A stretch of 64,000 bases of DNA from Faecalibacterium sp. I4-1-79 (GCF_023347235.1 NZ_CP094467.1:2728001-2792000); one strand, 5' to 3'. Shown: positions 1 to 9,021, numbered from the stretch's first letter. Notes: a model not told the origin generated them from the letters alone. Numbers and translations are program-made.

Positions 1-826
1 GCTTGCCGTCGGCGGTCTTTTCCTTGGGCAGGGGGATCACGTCGCCGCCCAGGTCAACACCGTACAACTCGCCCTTCTTGATCAGGGTGCCGTCCAGAAA
101 GTTCATCTGAGGGCTGCCGATAAAGCCTGCAACGAACATATTGCAGGGCATATCGTACAGGTTCTGCGGGGTATCGACCTGCTGGATGATGCCATCCTTC
201 ATAACCACGATACGGTCGCCCATGGTCATAGCCTCGGTCTGGTCGTGGGTAACGTAGATGAAGGTGGTAGCCAGCTTCTTGTGCAGCTTGATGATCTCGG
301 TGCGCATGGAGGTACGCAGCTTAGCATCCAGGTTGGACAGAGGCTCGTCCAGCAGGAAGACTGCCGGGTTACGAACCATTGCACGGCCCAGAGCAACACG
401 CTGACGCTGACCACCGGACAGAGCCTTGGGCTTGCGATCCAGCAGGTGCTCGATCTCCAGGATCTTAGCAGCCTCGTGCACGCGCTTGTCGATCTCGTCC
501 TTCGGGGTCTTGCGCAGCTCCAGACCGAAAGCGATGTTCTTGTAAACGGTCATGTGGGGGTACAGAGCGTAGCTTTGGAACACCATGGCGATATCACGAT
601 CCTTCGGGGGAACGTCATTGATCAGACGGCCGCCGATGTACATCTCGCCCTTGGAGATTTCCTCCAGACCGGCGATCATACGCAGGGTGGTGGACTTGCC
701 GCAGCCAGAGGGGCCGACGAAGATGATGAACTCCTTATCCTGGATCTCCAGGTTGAAGTCGGTAACAGACGGGGCAGTTGCGCCCGGATAGATCTTGTAG
801 ATGTGCTGGCAGCTAATGGAAGCCAT
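1..826 (-). CDS. msmX: Sugar ABC transporter ATP-binding protein, MsmX/UgpC type (3' end cut by window)
   Basis: This is the ATPase that powers carbohydrate ABC importers at the inner face of the membrane. About 275 residues are visible and the C-terminus runs off the left edge. Reading inward from the ATG at 826, a Walker A motif GPSGCGKST lies near residues 38-46, followed by the signature [15 protein letters not shown], a Walker [13 protein letters not shown] and the switch motif THDQTEAM. The segment [12 protein letters not shown] starts the regulatory domain typical of MsmK/UgpC proteins. A GGAGG at 836-840 fixes the start. No permease or binding-protein gene is adjacent on the visible side, so it may be a shared ATPase serving several importers; this is inference. 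It is divergent from an AraC regulator. Confidence 0.93.
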   Translation of the reverse strand, partial: MASISCQHIYKIYPGATAPSVTDFNLEIQDKEFIIFVGPSGCGKSTTLRMIAGLEEISKGEMYIGGRLINDVPPKDRDIAMVFQSYALYPHMTVYKNIAFGLELRKTPKDEIDKRVHEAAKILEIEHLLDRKPKALSGGQRQRVALGRAMVRNPAVFLLDEPLSNLDAKLRTSMRTEIIKLHKKLATTFIYVTHDQTEAMTMGDRIVVMKDGIIQQVDTPQNLYDMPCNMFVAGFIGSPQMNFLDGTLIKKGELYGVDLGGDVIPLPKEKTADGK

Positions 827-858
827 AATCGTTATCCTCCGTAAAATATTTGATGTTT

Positions 859-894
859 CACGCCCTTGACGGCGTGTTGTTTCGTTGGTACTAT
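859..894. promoter_or_regulatory. Divergent control region with inverted repeat and araC-type promoter
   Basis: A perfect inverted repeat CACGCC-N6-GGCGTG lies at 859-876. It overlaps a plus-strand promoter candidate TTGACG (866-871), 17 bases, TACTAT (889-894); an alternative -10, TATAAT, lies at 892-897. The repeat sits between the divergent ABC ATPase and AraC genes and is a candidate operator for the AraC protein; binding is inferred. Confidence 0.45.
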
Positions 895-951
895 AATAAC
901 AGATAATTTTGTGATATAAAATAGCATTTTATTGATTAGAGGTGTCAGATA

Positions 952-1797
952 TTGCTGTTTGACTGGAACACCATCGCCGCACCGGCTGCACTGCTGGACG
1001 TGCAGCTTTCCGCGCCCCGCACCCTGACCGGCGAGGGGCTGTGGGTCTGCCTTGTTTCCAGCGGCAGATGCACGGCTTCCCTGCCCGGGGCATCGGCTGC
1101 GCCCGCCGGTGCTGTGCTGGTGCTGCCGCCGCAGTCCGCTGCGGCGGGGCACCTGATTTTGAGCCGCGCCCCGCTCACCCTGACCCCGGAGGACAACTGC
1201 CATCTGCTGTGCGTCCAGCTGACCGGGCAGGCCAGTGCGCAGTTTTTAAACGGCCTGCGGGAGCTGCCCTACCTTGCCAAGGGCGAGACCTGCCCCGCCG
1301 CCGCCGAGCTGATGGGGCGGCTTGCCGAGGAAAAGCCCACCCACAGCCGCGCCCGCAGCCAGCTGGTCTTTGCCCTGCTGTGCGAGCTGGCGGATGCCGA
1401 CAGCGCCGCGCCCGCCCTGCCGCCGCTGGTGCAGGCCGCCATTGAGGATATCCGCGCCAACTATGCCGGGCTGTACGGCGTGGAGGAGCTCAGCGAGCGG
1501 CTGGGCGTCTCCAAAAGCCATCTGGTGCGCACCTTTACCGCCGCCGTGGGCGTGCCGCCGGGCAAATACCTGACCACCGTGCGCATCGAGGCTGCGCAGC
1601 GTCTGCTGCTGCACCGGGAGTACACATTGGACGTAGTGGCCAGCCTGTGCGGCTTTTCCGGGGCGAACTACCTGTGCCGGGTATTCAAAAAAGAAACCGG
1701 TCAATCCCCTGCACAATGGCGGGCACTGACCGGTCGCGCCGCACAGGCCGGGCTTACGCCCGAGGAGACCATGCGGGAGCAGGAGATGTATATTTAA
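952..1797 (+). CDS. AraC family transcriptional regulator
   Basis: A 281-residue DNA-binding regulator. The N-terminal 170 residues resemble the cupin-like sensor half of AraC proteins, without a ligand that can be named. The C-terminal AraC/XylS domain holds two helix-turn-helix units: the first around VEELSERLGVSKSHLVRTF and the second around LDVVASLCGFSGANYLCRVF, followed by the usual FKKETGQSPAQWR ending. The start is a TTG preceded by AGAGGTG at 937-943; no better upstream ATG was seen. It is divergent from the sugar-ABC ATPase, which makes control of carbohydrate uptake plausible. Its 3' end overlaps the convergent MATE gene by a few bases, so there is no room for a separate terminator. 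Confidence 0.88.
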   Translation: MLFDWNTIAAPAALLDVQLSAPRTLTGEGLWVCLVSSGRCTASLPGASAAPAGAVLVLPPQSAAAGHLILSRAPLTLTPEDNCHLLCVQLTGQASAQFLNGLRELPYLAKGETCPAAAELMGRLAEEKPTHSRARSQLVFALLCELADADSAAPALPPLVQAAIEDIRANYAGLYGVEELSERLGVSKSHLVRTFTAAVGVPPGKYLTTVRIEAAQRLLLHREYTLDVVASLCGFSGANYLCRVFKKETGQSPAQWRALTGRAAQAGLTPEETMREQEMYI

Positions 1798-3095
1798 GCC
1801 GTCTCGGCCTTTTTTCTGCGCAGCAGAAACAGGGTCAGCAACGCGGTGAGCAGTTCCGAGGCCGGGAAGGCCGCCCATACACCCGACATCCCGAACACCG
1901 CGCTGAGCACCAGCGAGCAGACCACGATGGCTACCATACCCCGGCAGATGGAGGTAACGGAAGCCTCCACCGGGCGGTTCACGGCGCTCAGATAGCCCGC
2001 CGCCATAATGTTGAAGCCCGCAAAGAAGTAGCCCACAAAGTACATCCGCATGCCGGTGTGGGCGTACTGCGCCATCTGCACCGAGTTTTCGCTGTTGAAC
2101 CAGCTTACAAAGGTATCGGTCAGGCCGAACACTGCAGCGTACAGCACCGCAGCCAGCACCAGCACGGTGCCACTGCCCAGCAGCAGCAGCTTCCGCGCCC
2201 CGGCGCGGTCGTTCTGGCCGTAGCAGCAGCTCACCAGCGGCTGTGCGCCCTGCGCCACGCCGTTGAAGATGGCCGTAGCCACCAGTGCAAAGTTTGCCAC
2301 CACGCCGTAGGCTGCTACGCCCACATTGCCTGCCAGACCCAGCAGCAGAAAGTTGAACACCGTGGTGGTCACGCCGGAGGAAAGCTCGCCCACAAAGCCA
2401 GAGATGCCCAGCTGACAGCTCTGCCCCAGCAGTCTTGCCGAGGGCATCTGCCGCACGAATTGCAGGGTGTTCTCCTTTTTAAAGAAGTGGCGGCTGCAAA
2501 TGGCGATGCTGATAATGGGCGAAACCGCCGTTGCCAGCGCCGCACCGGCCAGCCCCAAACCCATGGGGAACATGAAGATATAGTCGAACACCACGTTGAA
2601 CAGACTGCCGCTCAAGGTCGCCACCATGGCAAGGGAGGGGTCTCCGTCGTTGCGGACAAAGGCCGACACGATGTAGTTGCACATAAAAAACGGGGTGAAC
2701 AGCAGAAAAATGCGGGCGTAGGGGATGCCCAGCGCCACGATGCCGACATCACCGCCCATGAGCCGCAGCAGCGCCCCGGGCGCAAAGACACCCGCCAGCA
2801 TCCACGGGATAGACGCCAGTACGGCGCACAGGATGGCGTTGGAGAAATACCGCTGTCCCCGGGCATCGTTCTGCGCCTTGGCAATGGCGTAGCGGGTCGC
2901 CGAACCCAGCGCGATCATGGAGCCAATGGCAAAAATAAAGTTATAAATGGGCAGGCAGAGGTTGAGCAGGGTAACGCCGTCTGTACCGGCGGCCTGTGCA
3001 ATAAAATAGGTGTCGGCCAGAATATAGCACGAGGTTCCCAGCAGACCGAAAATATTCTGCGAGACATATTTAAAGAACTGTTTTGTCAGATCCAT
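1794..3095 (-). CDS. MATE family multidrug/metabolite efflux transporter
   Basis: An integral membrane exporter of 433 residues, a normal length for MATE proteins (around 12 membrane helices), which exchange Na+ or H+ for organic cations. The N-terminus (MDLTKQFFKYVSQNIFG) is followed by the long hydrophobic pattern of this family with the typical NLCLPIYNFIFAIGSMIALG stretch. The reading frame is open 17 codons further upstream, but the ATG at 3095 has a purine-rich AGGGAAAA just before it and begins at the conserved family start. It is convergent with the araC gene, overlapping by three bases at the stop codons. The substrate cannot be told from sequence. Confidence 0.9.
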   Translation of the reverse strand: MDLTKQFFKYVSQNIFGLLGTSCYILADTYFIAQAAGTDGVTLLNLCLPIYNFIFAIGSMIALGSATRYAIAKAQNDARGQRYFSNAILCAVLASIPWMLAGVFAPGALLRLMGGDVGIVALGIPYARIFLLFTPFFMCNYIVSAFVRNDGDPSLAMVATLSGSLFNVVFDYIFMFPMGLGLAGAALATAVSPIISIAICSRHFFKKENTLQFVRQMPSARLLGQSCQLGISGFVGELSSGVTTTVFNFLLLGLAGNVGVAAYGVVANFALVATAIFNGVAQGAQPLVSCCYGQNDRAGARKLLLLGSGTVLVLAAVLYAAVFGLTDTFVSWFNSENSVQMAQYAHTGMRMYFVGYFFAGFNIMAAGYLSAVNRPVEASVTSICRGMVAIVVCSLVLSAVFGMSGVWAAFPASELLTALLTLFLLRRKKAETA

Positions 3096-3201
3096 ACACT
3101 TTTCCCTTTTTTCCCTGTTTTTGCATACGTCTGGAAATTGTAGCATATCTGCCGCTGCAAGTCAACCGCAAAACCCGCCCATTATCGTATAAAAGAAGCA
3201 G

Positions 3202-3253
3202 TTGCGCACAGCGCCCTGCGGGTGTATACTGAACACTGCCGCACCGTGCGGCA
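3202..3253 (+). promoter_or_regulatory. Promoter of the PfkB kinase gene with downstream inverted repeat
   Basis: TTGCGC (3202-3207), a 17-base spacer and TATACT (3225-3230) form a good sigma-A promoter. Directly downstream lies TGCCGCAC-C-GTGCGGCA (3237-3253), an inverted repeat with 8-base arms at the expected start of the transcript. It could be a repressor operator or a 5' hairpin. Confidence 0.6.
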
Positions 3254-3281
3254 CACCTGTATGCAGAAAGGAAGAAGCCCT

Positions 3282-4265
3282 ATGTCCGACAGGATCTTAT
3301 TTTCCATCGGCGAAGCGCTGATTGATATGATCCCCTCCCGGGTGGGGTGCAGCTTTGACGAAGTCCCCGCCTTCAGCCCCCGGGTGGGCGGCGCTCCGGC
3401 CAATGTCTGCGCCGCCGTTGCCCGGCTGGGCGGGCGCAGTGCGCTGCTGAGTCAGCTGGGCGACGACCCCTTTGGCCACAAGATCGCCCGGGCGCTGGCC
3501 GGATGCGGCGTAGAACTTTCCCATCTGGAATTTACCGACAAAGCCAGCACCGCGCTGGCCTTCGTCAGCTTAGCGGAAAACGGCGAGCGCACTTTCAGCT
3601 TCTGCCGCAAACCCTCCGCAGACCTGCTGTATACCCCGGAGCAGATCGACCCGGGCTGGTTCTCGCAGGCATTTGCCCTGCATTTTTGCAGCGTCTCACT
3701 GGTGGACAGTCCCATGCGCTACGCCCATCTGGCTGCCATCACTGCCGCACGGGAGGCGGGAGCCATCCTCAGCTTTGACCCCAACCTCCACTTCCCCCTC
3801 TGGCCGGATCGGGAGCAGCTGCGCCAGACCGTGTGGCAGTTTCTCCCCCTGACCCATATCCTGAAGCTTTCGGACGAGGAGCTGCCCTTTCTCACCGGCA
3901 CGGAGGATATTGAAGCCGCACTGCCCGCGCTCTTTACCGGAGATGTGCAGCTGGTGCTGTACACCTGCGGCAGCAAGAGTGTCCGCGCCTATACCCGCAC
4001 CGCCAGCGCCCGCGCCCGCAGCCCAAAGGTGACGGCGGTGGACACCACCGGCGCGGGGGACGGCTTTATCGGCTCGTTTCTGTGGCAGCTGCAGCGGGAC
4101 GGCGTGACCGCCGCCGAGCTGCCAAAACTTTCCCGCAAGCGCCTGACCGAGTATCTGGCCTTTTCCAGCCGCTTCTGTGCTATCAGCGTGCAGCGCCACG
4201 GCGCGCTCGACAGCTACCCCACCTTGGCACAGATGGAAACGGTATTCCCCCCGCTCCAAGAGTAA
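3282..4265 (+). CDS. PfkB family carbohydrate kinase (fructokinase-like)
   Basis: A cytoplasmic sugar kinase of 327 residues in the ribokinase/PfkB fold. The N-terminal signature is GGAPANVCAAVARLGG, and the C-terminal ATP/anion-hole signature DTTGAGDGFIGSFL carries the catalytic aspartate of GAGD. Overall order and length fit fructokinases best, but 2-keto-3-deoxygluconate kinase or a nucleoside kinase is possible. The ATG at 3282 was chosen over an in-frame ATG at 3222 because AGAAAGGAAG lies just upstream and the upstream ATG falls inside the promoter. A PAP2 gene follows 85 bases later and may be cotranscribed. Confidence 0.87.
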   Translation: MSDRILFSIGEALIDMIPSRVGCSFDEVPAFSPRVGGAPANVCAAVARLGGRSALLSQLGDDPFGHKIARALAGCGVELSHLEFTDKASTALAFVSLAENGERTFSFCRKPSADLLYTPEQIDPGWFSQAFALHFCSVSLVDSPMRYAHLAAITAAREAGAILSFDPNLHFPLWPDREQLRQTVWQFLPLTHILKLSDEELPFLTGTEDIEAALPALFTGDVQLVLYTCGSKSVRAYTRTASARARSPKVTAVDTTGAGDGFIGSFLWQLQRDGVTAAELPKLSRKRLTEYLAFSSRFCAISVQRHGALDSYPTLAQMETVFPPLQE

Positions 4266-4350
4266 TTTACAGTACATTTTGTATTTTTCAACATTTATAT
4301 GCTATATTGTATAAAAAGTCCGCTCTTTCACCACCCAAAAGGAGGAACCC

Positions 4351-4887
4351 ATGCCCTTTGAGTTTGCTTTTCTGGACTGGCTGTACCAGTTCCGCAACCC
4401 GGTAATGAACGCAATTTCCATCTTTTTTGATTACGCCGGTGCTCACGGCGAGATCTGGATCGCCTTCACCCTGCTGCTTCTGCTCTTCCGGCGCACCCGC
4501 AAAGCGGGCTTTGCCATGGCAGTGGCGCTGGTGCTGTACATGGCGGCGGGGCACTTCTTCCTCAAGCCGCTGTTCGCCCGCCCCCGCCCCTGCGATATCA
4601 ACACTTCCATTACCATGCTGGTGGCGCGTCCGCATGGGCACTCCTTCCCCTCCGGGCACACCGCTTCCGGGGTGGCGGCTGCCTACGCGCTCTGGCTGCA
4701 AAACCGGAAGTTGGGCGCGCCCGCGCTGGTGCTGGCAGCCTTTATCGCCTTTACCCGGCTGTACCTCTATGTGCACTTCCCCACCGATGTCCTCGGCGGC
4801 GCAGTGCTGGGCATCGCGCTGGGCACTGCGGCCTCCGCATTTGCAAACTATATGGCGAATCGCAAAAAGAAACAACAAATCGTATAA
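4351..4887 (+). CDS. PAP2 superfamily membrane phosphatase
   Basis: A 178-residue integral membrane phosphatase of the type that dephosphorylates undecaprenyl pyrophosphate or phosphatidylglycerol phosphate. All three catalytic motifs are visible: KPLFARPRP (motif 1), SFPSGHT (motif 2, with the catalytic His) and RLYLYVHFPTDVLGG (motif 3, with the nucleophilic His and the Asp). Four to five hydrophobic helices separate them. The ribosome site AAAGGAGG is at about 4338-4345. The gene ends directly at a terminator shared with the next, convergent gene. Undecaprenyl pyrophosphate recycling is the likeliest role, by family only. Confidence 0.88.
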   Translation: MPFEFAFLDWLYQFRNPVMNAISIFFDYAGAHGEIWIAFTLLLLLFRRTRKAGFAMAVALVLYMAAGHFFLKPLFARPRPCDINTSITMLVARPHGHSFPSGHTASGVAAAYALWLQNRKLGAPALVLAAFIAFTRLYLYVHFPTDVLGGAVLGIALGTAASAFANYMANRKKKQQIV

Positions 4888-4892
4888 GAAAA

Positions 4893-4926
4893 GGTCGCTG
4901 CACGCATTCTGTGCAGCGACCTTTTT
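4893..4926. terminator. Bidirectional intrinsic terminator
   Basis: GGTCGCTGCAC, a seven-base loop and GTGCAGCGACC form a perfect 11-bp stem with T-runs outside. It lies between the convergent PAP2 gene and the hypothetical gene at 4933. Confidence 0.85.
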
Positions 4927-4932
4927 GCTCTA

Positions 4933-5448
4933 TTATTCCTCCGGGAGCTGGCATTTCCGGTTCTGTGCCGGGTTCCAGCACACCAGCTCCAGCCGGCTGT
5001 CCGCAGGCAGGGCGGCGTCCGGCTTTGCCGTCTGCCAGCAGCGCTTGAGCACCGCAGCGGCTCCGGCATCCTCTGCGCCGGGCAGCTCGGTGCACAGCAC
5101 CGTGCCCTGCCAGCCGTTTTCCGTGTACAGGCTCAGCGCGCCCGCCTTGCCGTCCAGAATGGCGGTGATATCCTGTTGCAGCTGCGCGTAGCCCTCGGCG
5201 GTGGCGGCGTACTCGCCGTGCCACTTTTCAAAAAATACCGAGAACTCCCCGCACAGCTCAATGAGCAGATCCTCTGTGCCGGTAGGGCTTTGCACCACCA
5301 GTGCCAGATCCTGCTCTTCCATGTAGTCAAAGTCCGGGTCGTCCCATGTGTGCACGGTGACCTGCTGTCGGCTGAGCAGCATCAGCAGCTCTCCCTGCTT
5401 TTCAGCAGTGTCAAAATCGCCCTGCGGGCTGTTCCAATCTGTGTTCAT
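4933..5448 (-). CDS. Hypothetical protein, 171 residues
   Basis: I do not recognise a family. The protein is soluble and acidic, with no signal peptide or membrane segment. It begins MNTDWNSPQGDFDTAEKQGE and contains a Trp/Asp/Phe-rich stretch (HTWDDPDFDYMEEQD) followed by an alpha/beta-looking region (LALVVQSPTGTEDLLIELCG). The start at 5448 is supported by GGAGG ten bases upstream; an ATG 20 codons further up has no such site. The stop is next to the terminator at 4893-4926. The downstream end of the diguanylate cyclase gene lies just upstream, so the two may form a loose transcription unit. Confidence 0.65.
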   Translation of the reverse strand: MNTDWNSPQGDFDTAEKQGELLMLLSRQQVTVHTWDDPDFDYMEEQDLALVVQSPTGTEDLLIELCGEFSVFFEKWHGEYAATAEGYAQLQQDITAILDGKAGALSLYTENGWQGTVLCTELPGAEDAGAAAVLKRCWQTAKPDAALPADSRLELVCWNPAQNRKCQLPEE

Positions 5449-5504
5449 CGGTGTTCCTCCGTTTTTCTGTTGTACGGGCGGGGTTTTCCCGCTGTATGAT
5501 CTGT

Positions 5505-6620
5505 TCAATCCTTCTCCCCGCTGTCTGCGGGCTTCGCCGCTGCGGCGCTGGCCTTCTGTTCCTTTTTAGCGCAGTAGAGCGCGCGATCGGCGCGGTCCTT
5601 CACTGCGACCACGTCCTCCCCGGAAAAGGCGGCAGAGCCAAGGGAGACCGTCGGCAAAATGGTAAGCGTCTTGCGCCGTTCTGCCAGCAAGCGCTGCAAC
5701 GCCGCTGCACAACGGGCTTCGCTTGCCTCGTCTTTCAGCAGCACGCAAAATTCATCGCCGCCGATACGGTAGCAATAGCCGCAGCGGGCGTAGGCTTTTT
5801 TGATGCAGTCCGCGATCTCGGCAAGGCAGACGTCCCCCTGTAAATGGCCGTAGCGGTCGTTGATCTGCTTGAAGTCATCCACATCGAACACCACCAGCAC
5901 CCCGCCGCTGCGGCGCATCTCGGCGGTGCGGTTCAGGTAGCTGTTCTGGTCCAAAAGTCCGGTCAGCGCGTCCAGCTGGTTCCACATCTCGCTGCAATAG
6001 ATATAATACAGCACCGACAGCAACGTGACGCACAGCCATGTGACGTGCAGCGCCGGCAGCGCGATCTGGATCACGGTCTCCGCGCCCAGAAACAGGGTCA
6101 GCGGGTAGATCAGCGTGCGGCTGCGGTTCTGAAAGACCGCCGCCGTGCGCACCGTAGCCACCATAAGGTACAGCATGGAGGCATAATACATGATGACATA
6201 AATGAAGAAGTACCCACCCCGGGCGTAGAGGTTTTCCGCACTCACCGAGAACACCGGCCCATAGGGCAGCGTTGCCGCCAGAAAAAGCAGATACGCGCCC
6301 TCGCAGCACACTGCCGCCTTGAACCCGCGCCGGATGATGGTTTTTTTGTCCAGCACATACACAAGGCACAGCGCCACCGCCGGTGTCAGCCCGAAGCCCA
6401 GATAGTTAGACAAAATATTCAGCCAGCGGTAGCCCGGCGGTGCGCCGTCCACCACGATGGTGATGACTTCCAGCACCGAGATGCACGCAATGAGCGCATA
6501 GGCCAGAAAGAACCCGCGCTTCTGCTTTTTATTCAAAGATTCGCTCAGCTTTGTAAGAAAGCACATAAAGCCAAGCACGAAAAGATCAATGGTCGTTAAA
6601 ATAAAAAAATATCTATCCAT
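5505..6620 (-). CDS. Membrane-anchored GGDEF (diguanylate cyclase) protein
   Basis: A 371-residue protein predicted to make cyclic di-GMP from two GTP at the membrane. Residues 1 to about 200 form six or seven hydrophobic helices with no recognisable ligand domain. The C-terminal half is a GGDEF domain beginning DALTGLLDQNSYLNR, with metal-binding FDVDDFKQINDRYGH and the intact active-site loop RIGGDEF. The RxxD inhibitory site usually found just upstream is not present (RCGY instead), so product inhibition may be absent. It ends 6 bases downstream of the methyltransferase gene's stop side and is probably cotranscribed with that gene at 6627. No EAL or PilZ protein was seen in the window. Confidence 0.9.
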   Translation of the reverse strand: MDRYFFILTTIDLFVLGFMCFLTKLSESLNKKQKRGFFLAYALIACISVLEVITIVVDGAPPGYRWLNILSNYLGFGLTPAVALCLVYVLDKKTIIRRGFKAAVCCEGAYLLFLAATLPYGPVFSVSAENLYARGGYFFIYVIMYYASMLYLMVATVRTAAVFQNRSRTLIYPLTLFLGAETVIQIALPALHVTWLCVTLLSVLYYIYCSEMWNQLDALTGLLDQNSYLNRTAEMRRSGGVLVVFDVDDFKQINDRYGHLQGDVCLAEIADCIKKAYARCGYCYRIGGDEFCVLLKDEASEARCAAALQRLLAERRKTLTILPTVSLGSAAFSGEDVVAVKDRADRALYCAKKEQKASAAAAKPADSGEKD

Positions 6621-6626
6621 TGCAAA

Positions 6627-7796
6627 TTATCTCACTCTGCGCGCTGATGCCTTTGATAAGGCGCAGACAACCTCGATATGCTCCGTATGTGGGAACATAT
6701 CCACCGGGGTAAAGCCCTCGGCCTTATAGCCCAGCTTTGTCAGGGTGGCAAGGTCGCGGGCGAGGGTGACGGGATTACAGCTGACGTAGACCACCCGCTT
6801 CGGAGCCATACGCGCCACGCTGGCAAGAAATTCCGGGGTGGAGCCTTCGCGCGGGGGGTCCATAAAGATCACATCTGCCTTCTCCCCTGCTGCGGCGGCT
6901 TCGCGGATCCAGCGGGTGGCGTCGGCGGCAAAGAAGCGGGCGTTCTTTACGCCGTTGTGTCTTGCATTGCCAATGGCATCCTGCACGGCGTCCCGGTTCA
7001 GCTCCACGCCCACCACCTGCTTTGCATGGTCGGCGGCGGTCAGGCCGATGGTGCCGATGCCGCAGTAGGCGTCCAGCACCACCTCCTTGCCGGTCAGCTT
7101 TGCAGCTTCCACCGCAAGGCCGTACAGCACTTCGGTCTGGGTGTGGTTGATTTGATAAAAGCTGCGCGGGCTGATGGCGTAGGTCTTGCCGCAGAGGGTG
7201 TCCAGAATGAACCCCTTGCCGTACAGCACCTTTTCCGCCTCGCCCAGCACCACGCTGGTCTTGCGGCTGTTCACGTTCTGCACCACGGTGGTCACGGTCA
7301 CGCCGCGCTGCGCGGTTTCCGCCAGCAGCGCCTTTACAAAGTTCTTTGCGCCCGGCAGCACCGGTTGCGCCGTCACCAGCACTACCATCACCTGCCCGGT
7401 GGCTACGCCCCGCCGCAGCAGGCAGTGGCGCACAAGGCCGGTGCCCTTGTCCTCGTCGTAGGGCTGGTAGCGGCAGGCGTTGGCGGCAGCCCGCACCGCC
7501 TGCATGGTCTTGTCCAGCACCTCGTCCTGCAGCAGACAGCTTTCCACCGGCAGCACCTTATGGCTGTTTGCCGCGTAGATGCCGGAGGTCAGTTTTCCAC
7601 CCCAGCCGGGAGCGAAGGTGGAGATCACCTTATTGCGATAGTGGTAGGGCTGCTCCATGCCCCGGATGGGGTGCACCGGGCCGTATTTGCCCACAAGAGC
7701 ACGCACTTTTTCTTCCTTCTGTTTCAGCTGCGCGGCATAATCCAGCCCCAGCAGGGGGCAGCCGCCGCAGTTTTTGGCACGCAGTTTGCAATCCAT
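6627..7796 (-). CDS. 23S rRNA uracil-C5 methyltransferase (RlmD/RlmCD/TrmA family)
   Basis: A SAM-dependent RNA m5U methyltransferase of 389 residues. The N-terminus holds the iron-sulfur cysteine cluster (CKLRAKNCGGCPLLG), with the fourth Cys in VESCLLQ. The methyltransferase domain shows LDAYCGIGTIGL (SAM binding), IFMDPPREG and the catalytic Cys in VYVSCNPVTLARD. The TRAM RNA-binding domain that precedes the cluster in RlmD is missing, so the protein starts directly at the cluster, as in short clostridial members. Target uracil (747, 1939 or tRNA U54) cannot be decided. Six bases separate it from the GGDEF gene downstream. Confidence 0.88.
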   Translation of the reverse strand: MDCKLRAKNCGGCPLLGLDYAAQLKQKEEKVRALVGKYGPVHPIRGMEQPYHYRNKVISTFAPGWGGKLTSGIYAANSHKVLPVESCLLQDEVLDKTMQAVRAAANACRYQPYDEDKGTGLVRHCLLRRGVATGQVMVVLVTAQPVLPGAKNFVKALLAETAQRGVTVTTVVQNVNSRKTSVVLGEAEKVLYGKGFILDTLCGKTYAISPRSFYQINHTQTEVLYGLAVEAAKLTGKEVVLDAYCGIGTIGLTAADHAKQVVGVELNRDAVQDAIGNARHNGVKNARFFAADATRWIREAAAAGEKADVIFMDPPREGSTPEFLASVARMAPKRVVYVSCNPVTLARDLATLTKLGYKAEGFTPVDMFPHTEHIEVVCALSKASARRVR

Positions 7797-7910
7797 GGCA
7801 GTTTCTTCCTTTATATAACAGATACTCTCTTTTCAGGATATCACAGGGCGGGGTGGATTGCAACTGCAAGGCGGGGCGATTTTTACAGTTTTCTTTTTTA
7901 CCGCCGGGGC

Positions 7911-7939
7911 TTTACTTTCCCGCGATGATTTGCCATAAT
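7911..7939 (+). promoter_or_regulatory. Promoter of the ROK kinase gene
   Basis: TTTACT (7911-7916), a 17-base spacer and CATAAT (7934-7939) precede the gene by 37 bases, with GGGAGGGC as ribosome site. Confidence 0.5.
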
Positions 7940-7976
7940 AGGGACAGAAAACGACCGTTTACGGGAGGGCAACAAG

Positions 7977-8897
7977 ATGAAGATCATGGTTTTTGATGTA
8001 GGCGGCACCGAGATCAAATACTCGGTCATGGACGAGCAGATGCACCGCACGGACAGCGGCGCGGTGCCCACGCCGCAGGATACGCAGGCGCAGTTTCTGG
8101 ATGCAGTCTACCGGCTGTATGCGCCCCATAAGGACGAGGTAACCGGCATTGCCATGGCGCTGCCGGGCTTTGTGGATAACCGCACCGGCTATGTGTCCAA
8201 CGGCGGGGCGCTGCTGTACAACACCGCCACCCCGGTGGGGCAGCTGCTGGCAGAAAAGTGCGGCTGTCCTGTCATACTGGAAAACGACGGCAAGGCCGCC
8301 GCCATGGCAGAGCTGGCAAACGGCGCGCTGAAAGGCTGCTGCAACGCTGCGGTGTTCATCATCGGCACCGGCGTGGGCGGCGGCATTATTGCCAACGGGC
8401 AGCTGGTGCGCGGGGTGCACTTTACCGCCGGGGAGTACAGCTTTGTCAACACCAACGCCGAGGCGTGGGACGCCCCGGACCAGAACATGGCCTGCCAGTG
8501 CAGCACCAGCAACCTGCTTAAATGGTACCGCGCCCGCAAGGCGCTGCCGGAGGACGCCCCGCTGAACGGACGCAGCTTTTTTGCCGCCGCCAACGCCGGA
8601 GAGCCGGAAGCCTTAGAGGTGCTGCGGCGGTTCTGCCACGCGGTGGCGGTGCAGATCTACAACCTGACCGTTCTGCTGGATGTGGAAAAGGTGGCCATCG
8701 GCGGCGGCATCAGCAAGCAGCCCCTGCTGCTGGAAAGCCTGCGCAGCGCCTACGATGGGCTGTACGCCTCCCGGGCGGGACAGGCCTACATGGAGGGCTT
8801 GCCCCGCTGCCAGATCGTGCCCTGCGCCTTCAGCAGTGAGGCCAATCAGGTAGGCGTCGCCGCTGCATATTTTGAAGCTATGCAGAAAAAATGTTGA
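7977..8897 (+). CDS. ROK family sugar kinase/regulator-like protein
   Basis: A 306-residue cytoplasmic ROK protein, probably a glucokinase or N-acetylmannosamine kinase. The phosphate-binding start is VFDVGGTEIKYS, the catalytic Asp lies in ILENDGKAAAMAEL and the family signature is around VFIIGTGVGGGIIANGQLVRG. The usual zinc motif with three cysteines is degenerate (MACQCSTSNLL), keeping only part of the CxCG pattern. There is no N-terminal helix-turn-helix, so it is an enzyme rather than a repressor of the NagC type. It is flanked by its own promoter and a strong terminator and stands as a single-gene unit. Confidence 0.87.
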   Translation: MKIMVFDVGGTEIKYSVMDEQMHRTDSGAVPTPQDTQAQFLDAVYRLYAPHKDEVTGIAMALPGFVDNRTGYVSNGGALLYNTATPVGQLLAEKCGCPVILENDGKAAAMAELANGALKGCCNAAVFIIGTGVGGGIIANGQLVRGVHFTAGEYSFVNTNAEAWDAPDQNMACQCSTSNLLKWYRARKALPEDAPLNGRSFFAAANAGEPEALEVLRRFCHAVAVQIYNLTVLLDVEKVAIGGGISKQPLLLESLRSAYDGLYASRAGQAYMEGLPRCQIVPCAFSSEANQVGVAAAYFEAMQKKC

Positions 8898-8985
8898 TTT
8901 TCAGCCGGTTTCATGGTACTATATCTGCCGTGCGCTGCAAATGGCAAAAAAGCAGCTGCGGGTCTAATATTTTCTTTATAAAAAT

Positions 8986-9021
8986 GCAGAGCCGGACAGC
9001 CCGCGGGCTGTCCGGCTCTGC
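8986..9021. terminator. Perfect 16-bp hairpin between ROK kinase and folC
   Basis: GCAGAGCCGGACAGCC, loop CGCG and the exact complementary arm form a 16-4-16 hairpin. It lies between the convergent ROK and folC genes and can terminate both. It has the same arm and loop length as the dispersed hairpin family described below but lacks the TTTTTCAC tail. Confidence 0.75.

Noticed and set aside
8986-9021. Counting this 16-4-16 hairpin as a tenth member of the dispersed family
   Set aside because: Arm and loop length fit, but the TTTTTCAC tail and ACGATTT flank are missing, so it is listed as an ordinary terminator.
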